Shown here piece after piece: positions 56,247-64,000 of a stretch of 64,000 bases of DNA; positions within the stretch are counted from its first letter, which is position 1; each line of letters begins with the position of its first letter. Below the pieces are notes generated by a model. The model worked only from the letters and a program-made list of their open reading frames with translations, was not told the origin of the DNA and made no database searches. A program made the translations under genes and the position numbers. The DNA is taken from the NCBI RefSeq assembly GCF_039523075.1, contig NZ_BAAAEP010000014.1, positions 19,379-83,378 of the forward strand, given 5' to 3'. The stretch is from Caenispirillum bisanense (GTDB lineage Bacteria; Pseudomonadota; Alphaproteobacteria; Rhodospirillales; Rhodospirillaceae).

Positions 56247-57461
56247 ATGGTGCGTAAGACTGGGTTCGTGCGGACTGCCCTTGCCGCGCTGGCGGCGACG
56301 GTGGTGCTGTCGTCGACGGCGGCGCAGGCGGCCGATGCCATCAGGATCGGCGAGATCAACAGCTATACGGCGCTGCCCGCCTTCACCGAGCCCTACCGCA
56401 AGGGCTGGCAGCTGGCGCTGGAGCAGATCAACCAGGCCGGCGGCATCAACGGTGCCGAGGTGGTGGTGATCTCCAAGGACGACGCCGGCAAGCCGGGCGA
56501 TGCCGTCACCGCCGCCAACGAACTGGTGTCGCGGGAACGGGTGGACCTGCTGATGGGCACGTTCTTCTCCCACATCGGCCTCGCGGTCGCCGATTACGCC
56601 AACCAGCGGCGCATCTTCTTCATGGCCGCGGAGCCGCTGACCGATGCCATGGTGTGGCAGAAGGGCAACCCCTATACCTTCCGCCTGCGGCCGTCCAACT
56701 ACATGCAGGCCAACATGCTGGCCGAAGAGGCCGCCAAGCTGCCCGCCAAGCGGTGGGCGACCGTGGCGCCGAACTACGAATACGGCACCTCCGCCGTCGC
56801 CGTGTTCAAGGAAGCCCTGAGCAAGCGCCGCCCCGACATCGAGTGGGTGGACGAACAGTGGCCGCCGCAGGGCAAGATCGACGCCGGCTCGGTGGTGCAG
56901 GCGCTGGCGCGGTCGCAGCCGGAGGCCATCTTCAACGTCACCTTCGGCCCTGACCTGATCAAGTTCGTGCGTGAGGGCACGACGCGCGGCCTGTTCCAGA
57001 ACCGCCAGGTGGTCAGCCTGCTGACCGGCGAGCCCGAGTACATGGACCCGCTGGGCGCCGAAACGCCGGAAGGCTGGATCGTCACCGGCTACCCCTGGAA
57101 CAAGATCGACAGCGCCGAGCATCAGGCGTTCCTGGATGCCTACCAGGCCAAGTTCAACGACTATCCGCGCCTGGGCTCCATCGTCGGCTACGCCACCATG
57201 ATGTCGGTGGCCGAGGTGCTGAAGAAGGCCGGCTCCACCGACACCGACGCCCTGGTGCAGGCCGCCAAGGGGATCGAGGTGGACACGCCGCTCGGCCACA
57301 TCACCTTCCGCGCCGCCGATCACCAGTCGACCCTGGGCGCCTTCGTCGGCCGCACGGCCGTCGAGGACGGCAAGGGCACCATGGTCGACATCGAGTACCG
57401 CGACGGCGCCGATTACCTGCCGCCGGAGGACGAGGTGAAGGCCCTGCGTCCGGCCGGCTGA
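56247..57461 (+). CDS. Branched-chain-type ABC transporter substrate-binding protein
   Basis: 404 residues. Signal peptide (1-29, ending AQA), then IRIGEINSYTALPAF and the Periplasmic-binding type 1 (LivK/UrtA-like) fold: QLALEQINQAGGINGAEV, VDLLMGTFFSHIGLAVADYA, a hinge, and GWIVTGYPW (landmarks). The ligand is unknown; the neighbouring enzymes suggest nicotinate or a related N-heterocycle. It starts 83 bp after the enzyme block, and the space may hold a separate promoter. Confidence 0.9.
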   Translation: MVRKTGFVRTALAALAATVVLSSTAAQAADAIRIGEINSYTALPAFTEPYRKGWQLALEQINQAGGINGAEVVVISKDDAGKPGDAVTAANELVSRERVDLLMGTFFSHIGLAVADYANQRRIFFMAAEPLTDAMVWQKGNPYTFRLRPSNYMQANMLAEEAAKLPAKRWATVAPNYEYGTSAVAVFKEALSKRRPDIEWVDEQWPPQGKIDAGSVVQALARSQPEAIFNVTFGPDLIKFVREGTTRGLFQNRQVVSLLTGEPEYMDPLGAETPEGWIVTGYPWNKIDSAEHQAFLDAYQAKFNDYPRLGSIVGYATMMSVAEVLKKAGSTDTDALVQAAKGIEVDTPLGHITFRAADHQSTLGAFVGRTAVEDGKGTMVDIEYRDGADYLPPEDEVKALRPAG

Positions 57462-57607
57462 CGGCCGCCGCCGCCGGCATGGCGCCCGGCGGCGGGGGAG
57501 GGACGGACGGGTGCCGCCGCTGCGGTGCCGGCTCCCCCCTTCCGCCCGCCGCCGCGGCTGCCCCCGTTCCTTCCAGACCCGCCCCTTCGGCGATCGGAGT
57601 GCAGGAC

Positions 57608-59476
57608 GTGGACTTCCTTTTCGTGCAGTTTCTCAATGGGCTGGCCAGCGCGTCGTCGCTGTTCCTGGTGGCGAGCGGCCTGTCCATCATCTTCGGCGTC
57701 ACCCGCATCGTGAACTTTGCCCACGGCGCCTTCTACATGCTCGGCGCCTATGTCGCCTTCACCCTGACGCAGCACCTCAGCGGCCCGCTGGGCTTCTGGA
57801 CGGCGCTGCTGCTGGCGGCGGTGATCGTCGCGGCGCTGGGGGCGCTGGTGGAAATGACCCTGCTGCGCCGCATCTATGAGGCGCCGGAGCTGTTCCAGCT
57901 GCTCGCCACCTTCGGCCTGACGCTGATGATCGAGGACCTGGTCATCATGATCTGGGGTCCGATGGAACTGCTCGGCCCGCGCGCGCCGGGGCTGGAGGGG
58001 GCGGTGTCGGTCTTCGGGCAGATGTTCCCGGCCTATGACTTCCTGCTCATCGCCCTCGGCCCGCTGGTGCTGGGCGGCCTGTGGCTGCTGTTCAAGAAGA
58101 CCCGCTGGGGCGTGCTGGTGCGCGCCGCGACGCAGGACCGCACCATGGTGTCGGCGCTGGGCGTCAATCAGTCGTGGCTGTTCACCTCGGTCTTCGCCCT
58201 CGGCATCTTCCTGGCCGCCCTGGGCGGCGCGGTGCAGCTGCCGCGCGAGGCGGTGCATCACATGATGGGCCTGCAGGTGATCGTCGAGGTCTTCGTCGTC
58301 GTGGTCATCGGCGGCCTCGGCAACGTGTTCGGCGCCTTCCTGGCCGCCGTCATCATCGCCGAGCTGAACGCCTTCGGCATCCTGCTGTTCCCGAAGATCA
58401 GCCTGGTGCTGGTGTTCCTGGTGATGGCGGTGGTGCTGGTGGTGCGGCCGCATGGCCTGCTCGGCCGCGCCGAGAGCCACGCCCGCCCGGCCATCGGCAC
58501 GGCGGTGCAGCCGTTCCGCCGCTTCGGGGCGCGCGGGCGCAACGCCATGGTGGCGGTGCTGATCGCCCTGGCGCTGGTGCCGCTGTTCGCCGGCACCTAC
58601 GTCACCTCGGTCGGGGCCGAGCTGCTGATCTTCGCCCTGTTCGCCGCCAGCCTGCACCTGATGATGGGGGTGGGCGGCATGGTGTCCTTCGGCCACGCCG
58701 CCTATTTCGGCCTCGGGGCCTATGGCGCCGGGTTGCTGGTGAAGTTCCTCGGCGCCCCCATGGAGATGGCGCTGGTGGTCGGGCCGCTGCTGGCGGTGGC
58801 GGGGGCCATCGTGTTCGGCTGGTTCTGCGTGCGGCTGTCGGGCGTCTATCTCGCCATGCTGACGCTGGCCTTCGCGCAGATCGTGTGGTCGATCATCTTC
58901 CAGTCCTACGACGTCACCGGTGGCGACAACGGCATCCTCGGCATCTGGCCGAGCCGCTGGGCATCGGACCCGGCGGTGTTCTACTACCTGGCGCTTGCGC
59001 TGTGCGCGGCCGGCATCTTCGCCATCCGCCGCATCGTCTTCTCGCCCTTCGGCTATGCCGTGCGCGGCTGCCGCGACAGCGTGGTGCGGGCGGAAAGCAT
59101 CGGCATCGACCGCCGCCGCATCCAGTGGATGGCCTTCACCCTGGCCGGCGCCTTCGCCGGGGTGGCGGGGACGCTCTACGCCTACCTCAAGGGCAGCGTG
59201 TTCCCCGACGTGGTCGGCATCCCGACCTCGGTCGACGGTCTGGTGATGGTGCTGCTGGGCGGGCTGCAGACGGTCGGCGGGCCCATCGTCGGTGCCGCCG
59301 CCTACAAGGCGCTGTCCATCTACATGATGAGCCAGATCGAGTTCTGGAAGCTGGTGCTCGGCGCTCTCATCGTGGTGCTGGTGATCGCCTTCCCCGAGGG
59401 CATCGCCGGGTTCTGGCAGCGCCGGGTGTCGCCGCTGTTCCGCCGATCCGAGACCGAAGAGGAGGCCGTTCCATGA
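57608..59476 (+). CDS. Fused LivH-LivM permease of the same ABC importer
   Basis: About 622 residues from a GTG start at 57608 (57599 is an alternative). The N-terminal half is LivH-like (GLSIIFGVTRIVNFAHGAFYMLGAY; GGLGNVFGAFLAAVIIAE), the C-terminal half LivM-like (MGVGGMVSFGHAAYFGLGAYGAGLL; GGDNGILGIW; GGLQTVGGPIVGA), with about 18 membrane helices. These two subunits are normally separate genes; here they are joined by a short Arg-rich linker around residue 305. The stop overlaps livG (ATGA). Confidence 0.9.
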   Translation: MDFLFVQFLNGLASASSLFLVASGLSIIFGVTRIVNFAHGAFYMLGAYVAFTLTQHLSGPLGFWTALLLAAVIVAALGALVEMTLLRRIYEAPELFQLLATFGLTLMIEDLVIMIWGPMELLGPRAPGLEGAVSVFGQMFPAYDFLLIALGPLVLGGLWLLFKKTRWGVLVRAATQDRTMVSALGVNQSWLFTSVFALGIFLAALGGAVQLPREAVHHMMGLQVIVEVFVVVVIGGLGNVFGAFLAAVIIAELNAFGILLFPKISLVLVFLVMAVVLVVRPHGLLGRAESHARPAIGTAVQPFRRFGARGRNAMVAVLIALALVPLFAGTYVTSVGAELLIFALFAASLHLMMGVGGMVSFGHAAYFGLGAYGAGLLVKFLGAPMEMALVVGPLLAVAGAIVFGWFCVRLSGVYLAMLTLAFAQIVWSIIFQSYDVTGGDNGILGIWPSRWASDPAVFYYLALALCAAGIFAIRRIVFSPFGYAVRGCRDSVVRAESIGIDRRRIQWMAFTLAGAFAGVAGTLYAYLKGSVFPDVVGIPTSVDGLVMVLLGGLQTVGGPIVGAAAYKALSIYMMSQIEFWKLVLGALIVVLVIAFPEGIAGFWQRRVSPLFRRSETEEEAVP

Positions 59477-60252
59477 CCGCCCTCGTCGTCACCGACCTGC
59501 GCAAGTCCTTCGGCGGCGTCGAGGCCGCCAAGGGCATCACCTTCACGGTGGGGGAGAGCGAACTGCTCGCCCTCATCGGCCCCAACGGCGCCGGCAAGAG
59601 CACCTGCTTCAACATGCTGAACGGCCAGCTGAAGCCCGACAGCGGCTCGATCCGGCTGTTCGGGCAGGAGATCGTCGGCCTGCCGCCGCGCGCGGTCTGG
59701 CGGCTGGGGGTGGGGCGGACGTTCCAGATCACCGCCACCTTCGGCTCCATGACGGTGATCGAGAACGTGCAGATGGCGCTGATTTCCCACCACCGCCGCC
59801 TGCGTGCCCTCATCCCCTTCGCCGGCGACCTCTACCGCGACGAGGCGTGGGAACTGCTGGAACTGGTGGGCATGGCGGAACAGGCTGGCCGCGCCTGCGG
59901 CACGCTGGCCTACGGCGACCTCAAGCGGCTGGAGCTGGCCATCGCGCTCGCCAACCAGCCGCGCGTGCTGCTGATGGACGAACCCACCGCCGGCATGGCC
60001 CCGCGCGAGCGGGTGCAGCTGATGCAGCTGACCGCCGACATCGTGCGGGCGCGCGGCGTCAGCGTGCTGTTCACCGAACACGACATGGATGTGGTGTTCA
60101 CCCACGCCGACCGGGTGATGGTGCTGAACCGCGGCGAACTCATCGCCCACGGCACCCCGCAGGAGGTGCGCAACAACCCCGACGTCCAGGCCGTCTACCT
60201 GGGTTCGGGCGCCCTCTACAACGCCGAGCCGGCCATGGAGGCAAGCGCATGA
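59473..60252 (+). CDS. livG: LivG-type ABC transporter ATP-binding protein
   Basis: 259 residues. Walker A GPNGAGKST, Q-loop GRTFQITATF, signature-region LAYGDLKRLE (LSGG replaced by LAYGD, usual for LivG), Walker B LLMDEPTAGM and H-loop TEHDMD are all present. Forms the importer with the fused permease and LivF. Confidence 0.93.
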   Translation: MTALVVTDLRKSFGGVEAAKGITFTVGESELLALIGPNGAGKSTCFNMLNGQLKPDSGSIRLFGQEIVGLPPRAVWRLGVGRTFQITATFGSMTVIENVQMALISHHRRLRALIPFAGDLYRDEAWELLELVGMAEQAGRACGTLAYGDLKRLELAIALANQPRVLLMDEPTAGMAPRERVQLMQLTADIVRARGVSVLFTEHDMDVVFTHADRVMVLNRGELIAHGTPQEVRNNPDVQAVYLGSGALYNAEPAMEASA

Positions 60253-60953
60253 AGCTGGAAGTCCACGGTCTCAACAGCTGGTACGGCCGCGCCCACATCC
60301 TGTTCGACGTCCACATGCGGGTGGCCCGCGGCGAGGTGGTGGCGCTGCTCGGCCGCAATGGCGCCGGCAAGTCGACCACCTTCGCGAGCCTCGTCGGGCT
60401 GGTGCCGACCCGCACCGGCGACGTGGTGTTCGACGGCCACCCGGTCGACGGTCTGAAGACGCACGACATCGTCCGCCTCGGCCTCGGCTACGTGCCGGAA
60501 GACCGCCGCATCTTCACCGACCTGACGGTGGAGGAAAACCTGCTGGTCGGCCGCCAGCCCGCGCGCGAGGGCGCTCCCACCTGGACGCCGGAGATGCTGT
60601 ATGACCTGTTCCCCAACCTGGCCGCCATGCGCCGGCGGGCCGGCGGGCACATGTCGGGCGGCGAGCAGCAGATGCTGACCATCGCCCGCACCCTGATGGG
60701 CAATCCGTCGCTGGTGCTGCTGGATGAACCGTCGGAGGGCCTCGCGCCCAAGATCGTCGAGCAGATGGCGCAGGCGCTGATCGAGATGAAGCGCCAGGGC
60801 CTGACCATCATCCTGTCGGAACAGAACCTGCACTTCGCCCGCCTGATTTCCGACCGCGCCTACATCATCGAACGCGGCCGCGTGCGGTTCGAAGGCACCC
60901 TGCCGGAACTGGACGCCAACCCGGAAATCCGCGACGCCTATCTGGCGGTATGA
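60249..60953 (+). CDS. livF: LivF-type ABC transporter ATP-binding protein
   Basis: 234 residues. Walker A GRNGAGKST, Q-loop VPEDRRIFTDLTVEEN, signature MSGGEQQM, Walker B VLLDEPSEGLAP and H-loop SEQNLHF are intact. Overlaps livG by 4 bp. Its last codons are followed by 54 bp and the MarR gene. Confidence 0.93.
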   Translation: MKLEVHGLNSWYGRAHILFDVHMRVARGEVVALLGRNGAGKSTTFASLVGLVPTRTGDVVFDGHPVDGLKTHDIVRLGLGYVPEDRRIFTDLTVEENLLVGRQPAREGAPTWTPEMLYDLFPNLAAMRRRAGGHMSGGEQQMLTIARTLMGNPSLVLLDEPSEGLAPKIVEQMAQALIEMKRQGLTIILSEQNLHFARLISDRAYIIERGRVRFEGTLPELDANPEIRDAYLAV

Positions 60954-61007
60954 TCCGCTTTCGGGTAGGTATCACGGCGGGAGACCGCAGGGTGGGAGGC
61001 ATGTGCG

Positions 61008-61532
61008 ATGACTGAGGCAGGAGCGCCGGACCGCGCCGGCCCGATGGCGGACACGACGGCCGAGGCCGACGGCACGGGCGCCGCCGCCGCCGCGGACCCG
61101 CAGGCCAAGCGCGGCGGCCGCCGGCGCTATGCCCTCGACGGCCAGATCGGCTTCCTGCTGCGCAAGGCCCAGCAGCGCCACCTCAGCATCTTCAGCACCC
61201 ACATCGGCGAAGACCTGACGGCGCAGCAGTTCGCCGCGCTCGCCAAGCTGAACGAGGTCGGCCCCAGTTCGCAGAACTCCCTCGGCCGCCAGACGGCCAT
61301 GGACGTGGCGACCATCAAGGGGGTGGTGTCGCGCCTGAAGGACCGCGGCCTGATCGACAAGGCGCCCGACCCCGACGACAAGCGCCTGCACCTCATCGAC
61401 CTCACCGCCGAAGGGCGGCGGACCATCGAGCGGGTGCTGCCGCTGGCGCAGGAAATCTCGCGCATGACCCTGGCGCCGCTTGATCGTGCCGAACAGCAGA
61501 CGCTCATCCGGCTGCTGAAGAAGATCACCTGA
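61008..61532 (+). CDS. MarR family transcriptional regulator
   Basis: 174 residues. An N-terminal flexible Ala-rich stretch (1-40) is followed by the MarR winged helix: LTAQQFAALAKLNEVG, LGRQTAMDVATIKGVVSRLKDRGLI and the wing DPDDKRLHLIDLTAEGRR. MarR regulators usually respond to aromatic carboxylates; NicR, which controls nicotinate catabolism in Pseudomonas, is one. Control of the upstream cluster is inferred from its position. Confidence 0.9.
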   Translation: MTEAGAPDRAGPMADTTAEADGTGAAAAADPQAKRGGRRRYALDGQIGFLLRKAQQRHLSIFSTHIGEDLTAQQFAALAKLNEVGPSSQNSLGRQTAMDVATIKGVVSRLKDRGLIDKAPDPDDKRLHLIDLTAEGRRTIERVLPLAQEISRMTLAPLDRAEQQTLIRLLKKIT

Positions 61533-61610
61533 GCGGCGCCGGCAACACCCCCGGCGGTGGCGCGTTGAGGCTCTCGCGGCGACGACGGCACGGCATCGGG
61601 GGTGGCTTCC

Positions 61611-62630
61611 ATGCGCCTGTTCGAATGCGACACCTGCGGCAACCTGATCTACTTCGAGAACACCCGCTGCGAGCACTGCGGCGCGGACCTGGCGTTCAAC
61701 CCGGATCACCTGCGGCTCTACGTGCGGCCGCCGCAGGCGCGGCTGTGCGACAACGCCCGCCATGACGCCTGCAACTGGCTGCTGGCCGCCGATGCGCCGG
61801 CCGACGAGATCTTCTGCCCGGCCTGCCGCCTCAACCGCACCATCCCGGACCTGTCGGCGCCGGGCGCCCTGGGGCTGTGGCAGCGGGTGGAGATCGCCAA
61901 GCATCGCGCCGTCTACGGCCTGCTGCGCCTCGGCCTGACGCTGCCGAACCGGGTGGACGAGCCGGAGACGGGGCTCGCCTTCGACTTCCTGGCCGACCCC
62001 GACCCCACCTTCCGCGAGGTGATGACCGGCCACGCCGCCGGCCTCATCACCCTCAACATCGCCGAGGCCGACCCGGTGGAGCGCGAGCGCCAGCGCACCA
62101 CCATGGGCGAGCCCTTCCGCACCCTGCTCGGCCACCTGCGGCACGAGCTGGGGCATTACCTGTGGGACCGGATGGTGGCGGCCGATGCGGCGCGGCTGGC
62201 CGAGTGGCGGCTGCACTTCGGCGACGAGCGGGACGATTACGCGGCGGCGCTGGATCGGCACTATGCCGCCGGCGATGACGGCAGCTGGCGCGATGCCTTC
62301 GTCAGCCACTACGCCGCCGCCCACCCGTGGGAGGACTGGGCGGAAAGCTGCGCCCACTACCTGCACATGGTCGACACCCTGGAAACCGCCTGGGCCTTCG
62401 GCCTGCGCTCCCGCCCCCGCCGCGGCCCGCCGGAGGTGGCGACGGCGGCCGATTTCGACCCCTACGCCGAACCCGACTTCGACCGCATCGTCGAGGCGTG
62501 GCTGCCGCTGACCTTCGCCGTCAACAGCCTCAACCGCTCCATGGGCCAGCCGGACCTCTACCCCTTCGTGGTGGCACCGCCGGCGATGGACAAGCTGGGC
62601 CACGTCCACCGCCTGCTGCGCGGCCTGTAA
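61611..62630 (+). CDS. Putative zinc-binding metallopeptidase (PF15887-like)
   Basis: 339 residues from ATG 61611 (a GTG at 61602 would add 3). A zinc ribbon opens the protein (CDTCGNLIYFENTRCEHCG), with a further Cys pair near residue 65. The zincin motif HELGHYLWD (near residue 182) is HExxH, with later SCAHYLHMVDTLETAW typical of this family. A cytoplasmic protease or peptidase is predicted; the substrate is unknown. Stands alone after the MarR gene. Confidence 0.8.
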   Translation: MRLFECDTCGNLIYFENTRCEHCGADLAFNPDHLRLYVRPPQARLCDNARHDACNWLLAADAPADEIFCPACRLNRTIPDLSAPGALGLWQRVEIAKHRAVYGLLRLGLTLPNRVDEPETGLAFDFLADPDPTFREVMTGHAAGLITLNIAEADPVERERQRTTMGEPFRTLLGHLRHELGHYLWDRMVAADAARLAEWRLHFGDERDDYAAALDRHYAAGDDGSWRDAFVSHYAAAHPWEDWAESCAHYLHMVDTLETAWAFGLRSRPRRGPPEVATAADFDPYAEPDFDRIVEAWLPLTFAVNSLNRSMGQPDLYPFVVAPPAMDKLGHVHRLLRGL

Positions 62631-62643
62631 GAGGGGGAAGGGC

Positions 62644-62862
62644 TCAGAGGCCGGCGCGCTTGCGCCAGCGCTCCGCCGACTGCTGGTCCGACGCCTCCAG
62701 TCGGCCGGCCGCCACCAGCAGTTCGGTGGCGCGGGCGAGGGCGGCGAAGTCCTGCCGGCGTTCGTCGTCCATCGCCTCGTCGGTGCCGTCGAGCCAGCCG
62801 AGCAGCGCCAGCCGGGTGGCGTCGAGGGCGTCGAGCAGGTCGTCCTGGGTGGGTTTCGCCAT
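62644..62862 (-). CDS. Small hypothetical protein
   Basis: 72 residues from an ATG with GGAGG eight bases upstream. All-helical, charged composition (DDLLDALDATRLALLGWLDG, AERWRKRAGL). No family recognised. Converges with the metallopeptidase gene. Confidence 0.6.
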   Translation of the reverse strand: MAKPTQDDLLDALDATRLALLGWLDGTDEAMDDERRQDFAALARATELLVAAGRLEASDQQSAERWRKRAGL

Positions 62863-62940
62863 GGGGGCCTCCGTTGATGGTGCGCCCCACCTACGCGCCA
62901 GCCGCCCGCGACGCTGCCCCGTCCGCCACCTGTCGCCGTG

Positions 62941-64000
62941 TCAGTGGCGGGTGCCGTGCAGGCGGCGGTAGAGGGTGTTGCGGCTGATGCCGAGGCGCCG
63001 GGCCGCTTCCGACATGTTGCCGCCGCTGGCCGCCACCGTCTGGCGGATGAAGCTGTCGGACACCCGCCGCAGGCTGAGGCCGGCGTCGTCGCCCGCCCCG
63101 TCGGCCGCCGCGGCGCCGGACAGCGGCAGCGGCAGCGGCACCGTCACCGGGTGCAGGGGCGGCCGGCAGCGCAGGTCGTCGGCCAGGTCCTCCGGCAGGT
63201 GGTGCCAGTCGATCACCGTCTCGCCGGGATCGAGCAGCGCCCAGGCCGCCCGCAGGGCGTGGGACAGCTGCCGCAGGTTGCCCGGCCAGCGGTGGGCGGC
63301 GAAGGCCTCCGCCACCGCCGGGGCCAGCACCACGCCGCCGCCGGGGGCGATGTCGTCCAGCAGCCGGCGGATGAGCAGGGCGGCGTCGCTGCGCTCGCGC
63401 AGGGCCGGCAGGGTCAGGGTCAGGCCGTTGATGCGGTAATAGAGGTCGGCGCGGAAGCGGCCGGCCTCCACCTCCGCCTTCAGCGGGCGGTGGCAGGCGG
63501 CCATGAGGGCGAAGTCCACCGCCTCCGGCTTGCCGCCGCCGAGCGGGCTGACCTCGCCGTCCTGCAGCACCCGCAGGAGGCGGGCCTGCAGTGGCAGCGG
63601 CATGTCGGCGATCTCGTCCAGGAACAGGGTGCCGCCGCGCGCCTCGCGGATGCGGCCGGGGCTGCCGTCGCGGCGGGCGCCGGTGAAGGCGCCGGGGGCA
63701 TAGCCGAACAGTTCCGCCTCGATCAGGTGCTCGGGCAGGGCGGCGCAGTTGATGGCAACGAAGCGGCCGGCGCGGCGCGGGCCGCTGGCGTGGATGGCGC
63801 GGGCCAGCACCTCCTTGCCGGCGCCCGATTCGCCGTGCAGCAGCAGCGGGATCGGCTTGTCGGCCACCTTGCGGGCGCGGGCGATCAGCTGCGCCATGCG
63901 GGCATCGCCGGTATCCAGCGCCGCCAGGGCATCGGCCGGCCGGGCGGCGGCGCCGGTGGCAGAGCGGCGCGGGCCGCCGCCGACCGCCGCCCGGGGGGCC
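62941..64000 (-). CDS. Sigma-54-dependent Fis family regulator, N-terminus beyond right edge
   Basis: The frame is open from the stop at 62941 to the window edge. Walker A GESGAGKE, the sigma-54-contacting GAFTGA, Walker B GGTLFLDEIAD and a C-terminal Fis-type helix-turn-helix (NMSEAARRLGISRNTLYRRL) are visible. The N-terminal sensory domain lies outside the window, so the signal is unknown; AcoR-like regulators of catabolic genes share this layout. Confidence 0.9.
   Translation of the reverse strand, partial: APRAAVGGGPRRSATGAAARPADALAALDTGDARMAQLIARARKVADKPIPLLLHGESGAGKEVLARAIHASGPRRAGRFVAINCAALPEHLIEAELFGYAPGAFTGARRDGSPGRIREARGGTLFLDEIADMPLPLQARLLRVLQDGEVSPLGGGKPEAVDFALMAACHRPLKAEVEAGRFRADLYYRINGLTLTLPALRERSDAALLIRRLLDDIAPGGGVVLAPAVAEAFAAHRWPGNLRQLSHALRAAWALLDPGETVIDWHHLPEDLADDLRCRPPLHPVTVPLPLPLSGAAAADGAGDDAGLSLRRVSDSFIRQTVAASGGNMSEAARRLGISRNTLYRRLHGTRH

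Overview
The window is GC-rich, densely coded DNA from an alphaproteobacterium. Rhodospirillales-like is my best guess, but no rRNA is present to settle it. The call rests on gene families largely confined to or typical of Alphaproteobacteria (DUF2125, the TIGR02302 and TIGR02186 families), a B12-dependent ribonucleotide reductase, and a malyl-CoA lyase of the ethylmalonyl-CoA type.

Layout. 1-10 kb: a lipoprotein cut by the left edge, an alpha-carbonic-anhydrase-like protein lacking two zinc ligands, a CPA2/Kef antiporter, an SbmA/YddA-like transporter whose ATPase motifs are degenerate, a GH1 beta-glucosidase, a GNAT acetyltransferase, a lipoprotein, an orphan 3' half of a tRNA-Arg(CCG) and an intact tRNA-Arg(ACG). 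10-20 kb: a NERD protein, a CHAP protein, mutL, several exported or hypothetical proteins, chaC, then three separately terminated genes for small exported proteins built from an RSDxWxPG repeat, next to a TetR gene with two matching 15-bp operators. 20-31 kb: nrdJ with a 365-residue intein placed directly before its catalytic cysteine, plsC, a YdcF-like gene, ftsX-ftsE, an MJ0042-type zinc-ribbon gene, a TIGR02302 gene and a truncated CorA/ZntB-like gene. 31-41.4 kb: a radical SAM enzyme of the AmmeMemoRadiSam type, DUF4405, malyl-CoA lyase, an orphan VapB-like antitoxin, a TumE/TumA toxin-antitoxin pair, accA, an AraC regulator, trpS, TIGR02186, a universal stress protein, a NifU-type scaffold and a Bax-like glucosaminidase. 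41.5-44.4 kb: tRNA-Ser(GGA) followed by an A/T-richer, gene-poor island with orphan lipoproteins and fragments.

44.4-61.5 kb is the most coherent functional block. A 2-oxoglutarate:ferredoxin oxidoreductase pair (korA-korB) is divergent from an enamidase-like amidohydrolase. Then follow a two-gene molybdenum hydroxylase, a 6-hydroxynicotinate-reductase-like iron-sulfur protein, a UPF0280 protein, two tandem AA_synth (DUF1185) proteins, a complete branched-chain-type ABC importer with fused permeases, and a MarR regulator. I read this as uptake, hydroxylation, ferredoxin-dependent ring reduction and hydrolytic opening of nicotinate or a similar N-heterocycle, with KorAB as a plausible source of reduced ferredoxin. 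The window ends with a putative metallopeptidase, a small hypothetical gene and a sigma-54-dependent activator cut by the right edge.

Strongest leads: (i) the RSDxWxPG repeat protein trio with its TetR operators; (ii) the reductive N-heterocycle cluster with the undescribed AA_synth pair; (iii) the transporter with a decayed ATPase; (iv) the intein in nrdJ; (v) the carbonic anhydrase-like pseudoenzyme.
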